From Liolophura sinensis (Eukaryota > Mollusca > Polyplacophora > Chitonida > Chitonidae), in the NCBI RefSeq assembly GCF_032854445.1, contig NC_088299.1, positions 16,979,608-17,043,607 of the forward strand: a stretch of DNA of 64,000 nt. Reading direction: 5' to 3'. Within the stretch, counting starts at the first letter, position 1. Each line of letters begins with the position of its first letter. The position numbers and the translations under genes were made by a program. The notes beneath the pieces were generated by a model. It saw nothing but the letters and a program-made list of their open reading frames with translations. It was not told the DNA's origin and searched no databases. Of this stretch, positions 12,501-19,399 are shown in pieces.

Positions 12501-15500
12501 TGAAAATGCGCAGAAAGTCAGGAAGGAGGGACGATATGCATTCGACATAAATAACACTCATTTCTAGAGCTTTGACAAATTGGTATGCCCCCGGAATTAG
12601 AAGGTACTGTTGAATTTGCACTACATACATATCAACCTAGAAGGCACTCCAACAAAGAACGTTCCACAAATCTATAAATCTATAAATTTTCAGACTAAAA
12701 CCAAAAAGTTAAAAGTACACAGGAATAAAAAGCATTTCCCGCCTGTACACAAAATTTACCAGACCGGTCCTTAGTCCAAGGCCAGCCTGTGCACAAAATT
12801 TACCAGATCGGTCCTTAGTCCAAGGCCAGTCTGTGTACAAAATTTACCAGACTGGTTCTTAGTCCAAGGCAGCCTGTGCACAAAATTTACCAGAATGGTT
12901 CTTAGTCCAAGGCCAGCCTGTGCACAAAATTTACCAGAATGGTTCTTAGTCCAAGGCCAGTCTGTACACAAAATTTACCAGACTGGTTCTTAGTCCAAGG
13001 CCAGCCTGTGCACAAAATTTACCAGATCGGTCCTTAGTCCAAGGCCAGTCTGTGTACAAAATTTACCAGACTGGTTCTTAGTCCAAGGCCAGTCTGTGCA
13101 CAAAATTTACCAGAATGGTTCTTAGTCCAAGGCCAGCCTGTGCACAAAATTTACCAGACTGGTTCTTAGTCCAAGGCCAGCTCTGTGCACAAAATTTACC
13201 AGTATGGTTCTTAGTCCAAGGCCAGCCTGTGCACAAAATTTACCAGAATGGTTCTTAGTCCAAGGCCAGCCTGTGCACAAAATTTACCAGAATGGTTCTT
13301 AGTCCAAGGCCAGCCTGTGCACAAAATTTACCAGACTGGTTCTTAGTCCAAGGCCAGCCTGTGCACAAAATTTACCAGAATGGTTCTTAGTCCAAGGCCA
13401 GCCTGTGCACAAAATTTACCAGAATGGTTCTTAGTCCAAGGCCAGCCTGTGCACAAAATTTACCAGACTGGTTCTTAGTCCAAGGCCAGCCTGTGCACAA
13501 AATTTACCAGGCTGGTTCTTAGTCCAAGGCCAGTCTGTGCACAAAATTTACCAGACTGGTTCTTAGTCCAAGGCCAGCCTGTGCACAAAATTTACCAGAA
13601 TGGTTCTTAGTCCAAGGCCCAAATTGTTTTTTAATCTCTCACAAAGATTTTCTGTAAGGCACACGAACAAACCCAAACAACACAAAAAAAACCAAAAAAA
13701 ACACACACACCAGCAAAAAGAGACATTCCTTAGTGGAGGTAACTTACATTTTTCTAATTTCTTGGTTCGTGTCTCCCAAAATTTGAAACAGACCATCTAA
13801 AATCTCTGGCAGTAGGATCAGCATGTTGATATCAGGAACAGCATCTAACACAGAAATCTGGAAGTTATTAACACACATTAAATACTTTTATGTTGTTATT
13901 ACGCCTCATTCAAGAGCCACAACTCATACTTATCATTTTTATATCTCTCTACAGCATACAAAAATGATAACTGAAACTCCGGGATGATTCGGTAAATATC
14001 AGGTAACGTTGTGGATTTCATGCTTCCTAAGCTTAGGGTGTGATGTTTTCTTTCAACATTATTTCTGTCATTTCATCACGTCCAGTGTAGCAGGCCAGTC
14101 CCAGTTTCTCTGGGTCCTCAGTTGGTCAATGGCACTCATGCACCTTATCTTACAAGTATAACAGTGATACAAGTCTTTGTCATCTAAGTTTGAAGAATGT
14201 ATTACCCACTCAACGTCACACCGGAGTATAAAAACATGTCTAACTAACTTTAAATGATTTTGTCCTAAAATAGGTCTCTATGAAATATGTATGATTTTTA
14301 TTGAAGAATCCAAGCTGGGTTGGGTAATTCTTTGTTATAATCTGGAAAGCAACTATCCAGGTATGTCTTTAAACCCGAAAAACCAAAGCTTTAGCATCAG
14401 TATTAAAATCACATGTTAACAATCATGTGCAGTGCATGTTTATTGGCTCGACTGTAACCCACATCCCTTTACCCCATTACTTGTCCTCTTGATCATACAC
14501 AACTTACCCAAGAAACAACAAACTGTCTGGCAAATGGGTTTTTACTGTAAACTCTCTCTCTGAGCAGGGGGATGAATGTCACCAAGTCAAATGAAGTCTC
14601 TGTAACTATATCCTACAAAAAAAGTGTACAGATCTTTTGTAAACAGAAACACTAAATAGATAATCTAGATACCATTGATACAGTAGGCACAAACTACAAT
14701 TTAGCAATCATTCAAAACTTGTTTGTTGGGCATAAGAGACACTTTGAGAAGAAACACAGCAGACTGATAGTCAAACAAATTTGTCTTGCTAATGGAGAAG
14801 ATAGGGTAGATACCTAACACTGAAAAAAAAAATAAAAGTGTGAGAGTAGGGAGATTTTTTTCTTTTTTAAGGGTTGGTCAGAATATACATTTTTAATGAT
14901 GGCCAGTTTCTGAATATATGTTCGCATTAGAGCAAGTTTTTAAATCTTGTATGTTTAATGTTCATTTTTCTTTAAACCATGTTTAAACCACCATGTTTTT
15001 GGTTATTTCAATTCAAAAGAATCTGATTCCTTGCATGCACTGCACGGAAATTTCTTGGTCAACAATTCAGCGAGCATACACGTATATGTATGTAGGAAGC
15101 TGAATCATAAAGCTTCAGCATCAAAAGGATTCAGAATTTTAAATACCTAAAATACATCCAGCAGAAAGAAAAACAATGTGAGTCTATGGACTATTTCCAG
15201 AAGAAGAGTTTCTTCTCTTGAGGGAAGTCATAACCTTGCCAAAACTACATCAGAAAGTATATATGAGAAGTCATACCTTCATTAATCTGTCTAATAATTC
15301 TGTTCCATTCTTCACATTTTGATCAGGGTCTGTTGCCAACTGCAAAGGACCAAAATCATAGCTTTGATACATCCTAAATAAATTCAAATTTAACACAAAA
15401 ATCTGCTTAACAAATGCATTCATCACATCTCTGAACCCTATTCTCCACTGCAAGCAACACAGTTTTATTGCTCACATATATCTACAGATTGAATTGATGG

Positions 15501-18450
15501 GAAGACTTTAGGACATATGCACTGTAAAGGATGGAGCCCACAAAAGACAACCCAAAGAGCAGTCTCAGATATAGAAATTACTGTTTCAATTTATGTATAT
15601 GATTATTGCCTTATGTCACTGTTCCGTTTAAATTCAGAAATATTTGAGGAAAGCTGTTCCCACTCTACATAAGAGTTTACACAAATGTAAAGATACAAAT
15701 TATAAACTAAAGGTCTGGACCTGCCACCAGAAATCAGATCTAGACAAAAAAAACCCACAATACAATTCACAAACCAAGGCATAGTTTAAGGCACAGGATA
15801 ATTTAAAGTGAAAAACAGCACCTGACTAATGTTTATGTCCACTGAAAGACTACAATTCTTAGTATCTTAAACCGGCATTAAATACATTTTTAGATTTTTT
15901 TCCACCTAGTGAAAGTTTAGTGAAACTTCATGTTGTTACAGCTTCAGCGTGTCTCCATTACTGACAGCAAGGTTTACCCTAGCTCTCTAACGACCAAGGT
16001 ATTTCCTGTATAATAGTCTAAGCAGATAAAAGTTGTGGACGCCGGCGATGAAGGGCAAGTGATAAATAGCTTTCTCGGAAATTGGGAATACTGGAAGGAT
16101 ATATTTCTTCCACTGATTGAACTGTTCATCATACAGTGGGCCTACTATGCCATTTATACAGATTATGAGTAGCCTGTAAATGCACAGTTGGGTATTCCTG
16201 GTTCAGGTCATAGGCTTTTGACCGCTATTAAATGTTTACAAAATTACAACAGGATTGTTGTACAACTGGATTCATGCTTTTTTTCTAAAAAAAATGGAAA
16301 AGAATTTAAACATCACTGAGGCTCATCTAGGCATTCGACTGTCACTGGATTTCATGCTTCAGTTTTGTAGTGGTGGCTTCTAAGATGAGACCAGTGCTGA
16401 CCTAGTTATCGCAGACGTCAGAGAAAGCACCTCGGCTTCAACAAGACATTTCAATAATTTTTCTGTATTTTATAGAAGAAAATAGAAAAAATGTCCCTTA
16501 GATGCAAAGGAAAGGGCAAAATTTAAATTCTTCAGTTCTAATAAATTCAGAGAAAAAATATTAGATTATTAGACTTAATTCATTTTAATCATCCGTATTT
16601 TCATTCCCATAAACCTTCGGCATCCCTAATGAACTTTTCACTGGCATTTGTTATTTAGCAACTGCAGGCTGACTAAATGCTAACATGAAGGACAAAAAAT
16701 GTATTTGTAACACACGAACAGCTTGTCCATGTCAGCATAAGGTCTACTAGGGAGATGAATGCTGTTTGGGCCAAGTTAGTATACTGCTGTCTGACATAAT
16801 TTGTGATACTGTCATTGAGTATTACACGGCTTGTAAATCAACTGATTTTACGTCTGTGGTGGTCCGTAAATGATGCATAAATGTCCCACAACACTGTGAG
16901 AAATGGCCCTTCAGCTACACGTCTTATGCTGTAGTTCTGCGTTATCACATCATTTCATGGAGTGAATGGGTAAAGGCTACCTCACAGCTTATGCCACTCA
17001 ACCTGATAGCAACGTGTTTAACTGGATAAAATTCTCAAGACAGCTACCTTGATTCACATCAGCCATTTATGCAGTATTGTCATTGTGTTCTACACGTTAT
17101 CCGGTAAAATCTCACAATAAAGTATAATACTTTTTAGAAAGCTTGATTATCCAACTTTCGATTGAAATATGCTTTAGCCAGATGCTGTCTTGTCCTTTAA
17201 CATCAGCTGCAATTCCCAAAAGGCAACATCGCATGTATTTGTTAGACAATGAAAGATACATATGAGATGGATGGATGGGCCAAAACTTACTCAAGTTTAC
17301 TGATCCTTGTCACTGATTAAATCAAAGATGTCCTAAATGTCAGAGAAAACAATATCTAACCTTTGCTAGTCCATCAAAGATGTCATTGAAGAAAACCAGA
17401 ACTGCCCCTCTGGCCACCTTGACAATGTTATAGAGAGCTTCACAGGCATAGTACCTCACCCTGCTGTCTTGGTCATGAAAGCAAGATATGACTGGCCTGA
17501 CCAGTGTGTGCACATACAGCGAGGATTCCTGAAAACAAACACTAAGTCTCACAAACACTACTTAATATACTGAGAACTGATTATGTTCACTTATATGACC
17601 TAAGGTTTCATCACTTAAAGTTGTTTCACACAACTTTATTTGATTATGTTTTTTAATGCTGTTCTTACAAATATTTCATATGTAAGATTATGATTATTTT
17701 TTTTCTTGAAGCATGTTCATCACAAATCTCTGAAGTGCTGAATATTCAAAACTCAGTCATATGCTCTGCAAAAGTATCAAATACCACACAAATACCTATA
17801 AACATTACAATCTTTTCATAAAAAGAAAATATATCCTAAGCCTGTCAAAGAAAACCACTATACAAATCAAAAACCTCAGCTTATCAGTAGGCCAACATGT
17901 TTTCTGAAAATATTTAAAATACGGAGTTACCTTTCCCAGTCCTATGGCAGTGGCAGCCAGACCAATGAGGCCCCCTTTCCTGGTATTTGGATTGTGCGAA
18001 ATAGCAAAATCATCGAGCACCTTTATGAGTTTATCAACCTGAGATCTCTGATTGACTGCCAAATAATCTTTCACCATTCTGCGAACAAAGAAGGAAATTA
18101 GAACTAAAAGGTTTTAGTTTCTGTATTACTCTTTATATTTTTTTATTTTTTTTTTTGATTTTTATTTTTTTTTTTTGTCATCTGTGAAAAATGTAAACAG
18201 ATGCAATTGTATGAGAGCTATTGATAAAACAACAGTGAAGTCAATCAAACAGTGTCAAAGTGTTCTGATTACAAGTACAGGTGGGAGGAAATAACAGTGC
18301 ACAAATCAGCTAGAAATCTGGTACAGGAGTCTGAGTGAACACCCACTTTTCGATTTCCAAGGCCGCAACCTTTCTCTTCTCGTAGAGTTTATCATTGAGA
18401 GATCTGACCAGGTTGGGCGTTAGAGGTAAATACTGATCTCTGTCACTCAT
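136..18450 (-). CDS. VAC14: VAC14 homologue, PIKFYVE complex scaffold (14 exons, 3' end off window)
   Basis: VAC14 is a HEAT-repeat scaffold. It assembles the kinase PIKFYVE and the phosphatase FIG4 on endolysosomal membranes to control PI(3,5)P2. Exons on the minus strand in order are 18347-18450, 17931-18078, 17361-17528, 15277-15339, 14508-14612, 13748-13857, 12058-12165, 9427-9565, 8359-8685, 6576-6705, 6094-6159, 4088-4311, 2619-2793 and 136-254. All have AG/GT borders. The translation aligns collinearly with the vertebrate protein as I remember it, for example [20 protein letters not shown] at the start, [20 protein letters not shown] in exon 3, and [18 protein letters not shown] then [10 protein letters not shown] near the end. 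About 661 codons are present, against about 782 in human. Odd points are a frame break in exon 7, an expanded linker in exon 9, and a duplicated acceptor at exon 10. Identity is very secure; whether this copy is intact is not. Confidence 0.96.
580..835 (-). mobile_element. SINE family A, near full length
   Basis: It is reverse-oriented. The (TTTG)n tail is at its left end, the conserved 3' domain (GGTGTTTTAC, CTCAAGAATA) follows, and the tRNA-like part is on the right (TTGAACTCACAGCGACC, complementary to a B box). It is diverged from the other copies. Confidence 0.8.
1079..1340 (+). promoter_or_regulatory. Promoter-like block plus 60-codon reading frame inside the transposon
   Basis: A perfect CRE (TGACGTCA, 1079-1086) is followed by TATATAA (1115-1121). 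An ATG at 1158 then opens 60 acidic codons ([20 protein letters not shown] at the start). CAGACTG|GTAAAC near the end could be a splice donor. I do not recognise the peptide firmly. IKQYQFES is loosely like the start of invertebrate P2X7-like (ballast-domain) proteins, which is speculative. Confidence 0.4.
1567..1818 (-). pseudogene. THAP zinc-finger remnant of a transposase
   Basis: The 83-codon reading frame contains a Cys-rich start (CFSTCGC), [14 protein letters not shown], and [14 protein letters not shown]. That is the order of the N-terminal half of THAP domains (C..C, GVSFHRFP, RKxWxxxxRR). The distal C-x2-H part is absent and the frame degenerates after CCIKMN. It is probably the 5' end of a decayed transposase gene. 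Confidence 0.55.
2293..2458 (+). mobile_element. SINE family A, 5'-truncated
   Basis: Starts in the body (AACCTGCGGATGGTCG), runs through CTTGAGTA and ACACCAATCAA, and ends in a (AAAT)n tail. Confidence 0.8.
2619..2793 (-). CDS. VAC14: VAC14 exon 13
   Basis: This 175-nt exon has a TTGACAG acceptor and a GTGAGG donor, and ends in phase 0. It encodes [20 protein letters not shown] and later [20 protein letters not shown], in the conserved C-terminal FIG4-binding domain of VAC14. Confidence 0.96.
2794..4087 (-). other. VAC14: VAC14 intron 12
   Basis: Contains the 29-bp array at 3461-3661; otherwise no feature recognised. Confidence 0.75.
3461..3661. repeat. 29-bp minisatellite, ~6.5 copies
   Basis: The unit contains CAAAGATCATCTCGAGGTCT. 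One interrupted short unit (CCAAAGATCCATGTA) lies near the left end. Sites differ by single substitutions. Confidence 0.9.
4088..4311 (-). CDS. VAC14: VAC14 exon 12
   Basis: This 224-nt exon has a TGCCCAG acceptor and a GTAACT donor, and ends in phase 2. It begins [19 protein letters not shown], continues through a Pro/Thr-rich linker, and ends in the conserved [20 protein letters not shown] then GPFIIR. That is the start of the FIG4-binding C-terminal region. Confidence 0.95.
4950..5125 (-). mobile_element. SINE family A, 5'-truncated, with target duplication
   Basis: Reverse-oriented with a (TTTA)n tail at its left. It is flanked by the 9-bp direct repeat TTGCATCTA (4941-4949 and 5126-5134), so both insertion ends are defined. 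Confidence 0.88.
5213..5720. repeat. 30-bp minisatellite with degenerate extension
   Basis: About eight near-identical units containing GATGGAAAATCCTAGTCATT run to about 5460. Progressively diverged units continue to about 5720. A tiny SINE B 3' fragment interrupts at 5470-5505. Confidence 0.9.
5470..5505 (-). mobile_element. SINE family B 3'-end fragment inserted in array
   Basis: Contains GTGCTTGGGGTTTAACGTCG, the 3' terminus of SINE B in reverse orientation. It is bracketed by AGAGATGA on both sides, which looks like a target duplication. Confidence 0.6.
6094..6159 (-). CDS. VAC14: VAC14 exon 11
   Basis: This 66-nt, 22-codon exon with a TTTTTGCAG acceptor and a GTATGT donor encodes [22 protein letters not shown]. 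It aligns with [22 protein letters not shown]. Confidence 0.94.
6160..6575 (-). other. VAC14: VAC14 intron 10
   Basis: Short AT-rich intron carrying the TA microsatellite at 6495-6546; nothing else seen. Confidence 0.75.
6495..6546. repeat. (TA)n microsatellite
   Basis: An uninterrupted AT dinucleotide run of about 26 repeats, 30 bp from the exon 10 donor. Confidence 0.95.
6576..6705 (-). CDS. VAC14: VAC14 exon 10
   Basis: This 130-nt exon has a TTGCAG acceptor and a GTTTTA donor, and ends in phase 0. It encodes [20 protein letters not shown] and then [19 protein letters not shown]. The family equivalent is LDGIVQVLNCHL and TRIAVLKWLYHLYIKTPRK. The first 25 exon bases and the acceptor are copied again just upstream (65-bp repeat). 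Confidence 0.93.
6681..6850. repeat. 65-bp tandem duplication across exon 10 acceptor
   Basis: Units start at 6681, 6746 and 6811, the last one partial. The first unit comprises the outer 25 bases of VAC14 exon 10 plus 40 bases of intron. The second unit therefore repeats a complete TTGCAG acceptor. Confidence 0.9.
6706..8358 (-). other. VAC14: VAC14 intron 9
   Basis: Occupied mainly by the 65-bp duplication and the 27-bp array. The remaining 8135-8358 is plain. Confidence 0.8.
6990..8130. repeat. 27-bp minisatellite, ~42 copies
   Basis: The unit is built on AATCAGCCTCAATATAAACC plus CTCACA and variants. Because 27 is a multiple of three, long reading frames stay open on both strands (NINLSQISL repeats on plus, RFILRLICD repeats on minus). 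These are by-products of the repeat. Confidence 0.95.
8359..8685 (-). CDS. VAC14: VAC14 exon 9 with expanded polar linker
   Basis: The exon is 327 nt, from a TTTCTAG acceptor to a GA|GTATGT donor. It begins [20 protein letters not shown], matching [20 protein letters not shown]. It continues with a roughly 75-residue Lys/Gln/Glu/Thr-rich linker. The linker carries degenerate repeats of the pattern [DE]Q-x-x-K-[KR], for example [18 protein letters not shown] and EQVTKRNGP. The family has a disordered linker here. The donor is chosen because exon 10 needs phase 2 and because the sequence after it loses the repeat character. Confidence 0.88.
8686..9426 (-). other. VAC14: VAC14 intron 8
   Basis: Contains a diverged SINE B copy at about 8915-9245; otherwise no feature. 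Confidence 0.75.
8915..9245 (-). mobile_element. SINE family B, diverged
   Basis: Reverse-oriented. It shares TTTTTCAGTCATATGATGA, then ATTATACTGA and a CCAACCAGT segment in the same order as the intact copy at 10957-11320. The tRNA-like head on its right is decayed. Confidence 0.65.
9427..9565 (-). CDS. VAC14: VAC14 exon 8
   Basis: This 139-nt exon has a TTTCAG acceptor and an AAA|GTATCC donor, and ends in phase 2. It encodes [20 protein letters not shown], then [20 protein letters not shown]. The family equivalent is [22 protein letters not shown] and MLPYSSGILTAVLPCLAY. Confidence 0.95.
9976..11485 (+). mobile_element. TTAA-flanked TIR element, copy A (interrupted by SINE B)
   Basis: Bounded by TTAA at 9976-9979 and 11482-11485. 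The terminal inverted repeats are imperfect: AAGACAGCGCCTG on the left and the inverse of AAGACAGCACCTG on the right. No coding capacity was seen. It is homologous along its length to copy B at 15803-17200 in the opposite orientation. Shared blocks include the segment around 10325-10440 (GACAGTATCACAAATTATGT). A 364-bp SINE is nested inside, so copy A itself is about 1.13 kb. Confidence 0.75.
10957..11320 (-). mobile_element. SINE family B, full length, 13-bp target duplication
   Basis: Flanked by CCCTCAATAATAG at 10944-10956 and 11321-11333. The tRNA-like head is on the right and reads, on the minus strand, GATAGCACAGTTGGTAGAGC (A box). A degraded B box (GATCGAGTCAC) follows. The 3' domain with TTCAGTCATATGATGACGA is on the left. 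It inserted into the older TTAA element copy A. Confidence 0.92.
12058..12165 (-). CDS. VAC14: VAC14 exon 7, reading frame broken
   Basis: The acceptor AAAAG joins exon 6 so that the frame reads [15 protein letters not shown], as in the family (MCEVVLGEFLKEIK). The second half of the exon, [20 protein letters not shown], is in another frame and is also collinear with the family. That second frame gives the phase that exon 8 needs. The switch lies near 12119-12125. Read straight through, the first frame reaches a TAA within about ten codons. Two missing bases at an expected Asn codon, or one extra base, would explain it. It could be an assembly error, a polymorphism or a real lesion. Confidence 0.88.
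12166..13747 (-). other. VAC14: VAC14 intron 6
   Basis: Over half is the 44-bp minisatellite. The rest is AT-rich with no other feature. Confidence 0.8.
12738..13620. repeat. 44-bp minisatellite, ~20 copies
   Basis: The unit includes TGTGCACAAAATTTACCAGA followed by a GGTTCTTAGTCCAAGGCCAG segment. Copies differ at a few positions (AATGG/ACTGG/ATCGG). One unit has a 1-bp deletion and one a 1-bp insertion. Confidence 0.95.
13748..13857 (-). CDS. VAC14: VAC14 exon 6
   Basis: This 110-nt exon ends in phase 2 at a GTAAGT donor. It encodes [20 protein letters not shown] and then [16 protein letters not shown]. It matches the [26 protein letters not shown] block. The 44-bp minisatellite begins about 130 bp beyond the donor. 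Confidence 0.95.
13858..14507 (-). other. VAC14: VAC14 intron 5
   Basis: At 14030-14110 there is a weak SINE B-like remnant (GCTTAGGGTGTGATG ... CATTTCATCACG). Nothing else recognised. Confidence 0.6.
14508..14612 (-). CDS. VAC14: VAC14 exon 5
   Basis: This 105-nt, 35-codon exon has a TTTGTAG acceptor and a GTAAGT donor. It encodes [20 protein letters not shown] and then [15 protein letters not shown]. The family equivalent is [23 protein letters not shown]. Confidence 0.95.
14613..15276 (-). other. VAC14: VAC14 intron 4
   Basis: AT-rich intron; I see no repeat, RNA gene or regulatory element in it. Confidence 0.7.
15277..15339 (-). CDS. VAC14: VAC14 exon 4
   Basis: This is a 63-nt, 21-codon exon between a TTTGCAG acceptor and a GTATGA donor. 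It encodes [21 protein letters not shown], aligning with the ADSDPNVKSGSELLDRLLK segment. It lies inside the interval bracketed by the inverted TTAA elements. Confidence 0.95.
15340..17360 (-). other. VAC14: VAC14 intron 3
   Basis: Largely occupied by TTAA element copy B (15803-17200); flanks plain. Confidence 0.8.
15803..17200 (-). mobile_element. TTAA-flanked TIR element, copy B
   Basis: Bounded by TTAA at 15803-15806 and 17197-17200. The ends read AACAGCACCTGACTAA on the left and the inverse of AAGACAGCATCTGGCTAA on the right. It is the inverted homologue of copy A. Alignable blocks run through the whole length, for example ACATAATTTGTGATACTGTC at about 16794-16813 against its inverse at about 10376-10395. 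It has no nested SINE. It is longer than copy A without its SINE, so indels exist. Confidence 0.75.
17361..17528 (-). CDS. VAC14: VAC14 exon 3
   Basis: This 168-nt, 56-codon exon has a TTTTCAG acceptor and a GTTAGA donor. It encodes the most conserved part of the protein, including [20 protein letters not shown], and ends FDGLAK. It is HEAT-repeat helix sequence. Confidence 0.96.
17529..17930 (-). other. VAC14: VAC14 intron 2
   Basis: 402 bp, AT-rich, no feature beyond splice sites. Confidence 0.8.
17931..18078 (-). CDS. VAC14: VAC14 exon 2
   Basis: It runs from a CAG acceptor to a GTAACT donor, 148 nt, ending in phase 0. It completes the EIEK codon and encodes a HEAT-repeat segment ending [21 protein letters not shown]. 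This corresponds to the highly conserved [11 protein letters not shown] block of VAC14. Confidence 0.95.
18347..18450 (-). CDS. VAC14: VAC14 exon 1 (start codon)
   Basis: The ATG is read at 18450-18448. The exon encodes [20 protein letters not shown] and continues to ALEIE, ending in phase 2 at a GTGGGT donor. This matches the N-terminal [23 protein letters not shown] region of vertebrate VAC14. The start is supported by that alignment. Confidence 0.93.
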
Positions 18451-18907
18451 CTTGAGACCAGGGTATCTTTAACGGCACAAAAACTCTGCCGTATCACCAC
18501 CAGCATCCGTGTCACCGGCTTTGCCGTCTGCTTCTCACTGCCATTTTGTAAAATCTGTCATGTGACTTGAAATCGCTTACACCAATACAATAATACAAAA
18601 GAAAATCTCTCATCAAGATTTACAGCAATGATAATCTTCACTTACAGAATCATAAACAAAACACATTTAATTCGACTTGTGTCAAAATTTTGTCAAGGCT
18701 TTAATCGTGTCTGCTAGATAATGTTTCGTTTTAGCTTTTTCAATGGTGTATGGGATACATCTAAATATTAAAAGGGGGCGTGGCTACTTGATAGTTGACA
18801 GCTTGGGCCAGTGTGGAAGGCAAGAAAAAGATAAGATGGTTGTCTTTCAGAATTCAAGAGGTATTGACAAAATTTGACAGCTTAAGAGAATGCAATCTGG
18901 CTAAATA
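18451..18907. promoter_or_regulatory. Head-to-head promoter region, VAC14 / MARVEL gene
   Basis: The two start codons (18450 minus, 18908 plus) are 457 bp apart and point away from each other, so both promoters must lie here. Visible motifs are GTCATGTGAC at 18557-18566, a palindromic E-box of the MITF/TFEB (M-box/CLEAR-like) type; GCCATTTTG at 18540-18548, YY1-like on the VAC14 side; and GGGGGCGTGGC at 18774-18784, a Sp1/KLF-type GC box on the plus side. Start sites were not located. An in-frame TAA at 18902-18904 supports the 18908 start. Confidence 0.6.
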
Positions 18908-19399
18908 ATGGAAGAGTCTGAGAGAGACTTGTCGTGTCAAGGAATAGAAAGGCAAGTGACTGGAACGACGCCTGGTTTTGCCAAAGTAGCATCGGGGAAA
19001 TCCGGATACTGCGAAGACTGCGTCGTGGACTCAAGTGTCAGTGCCGTCAGTCGCTCTCCCCTGGACGATGACAGTAGGCAAGACAGTGCTGACGATGAAG
19101 AACCGATGAAAATACTGTGCGAACCTGACAGAAGACAGGTTAAACTGACAACAGCATTGCCGCTGACAGGGCGCTCAAACAGAAACCAAACGAATAGCGG
19201 AAGCGGGACGAGTGGAGGGCAGCCACGGACGGTGACCACAGAGTTAGACAGGACACCGTCAGTAACTGTAACTGGTGATGGTCAGCGGCAGAAATCAGGC
19301 AAACAAACTCGCGCCAACTCCAGGACAGATACCATTGTCATCCAGTACAATAACAGGTACCTCCGCTCATGCCCCGGCATCTTCAGGGTGCTGCAGGTG
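18908..19399 (+). CDS. MARVEL gene exon 1
   Basis: It covers codons 1-164, from ATG to a GTG|GTAAGT donor. It encodes the disordered, Ser/Thr/Asp/Arg-rich N-terminus and the first turn of TM1 (RSCPGIFRVLQV). An upstream in-frame stop at 18902 makes the start plausible. Confidence 0.88.
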
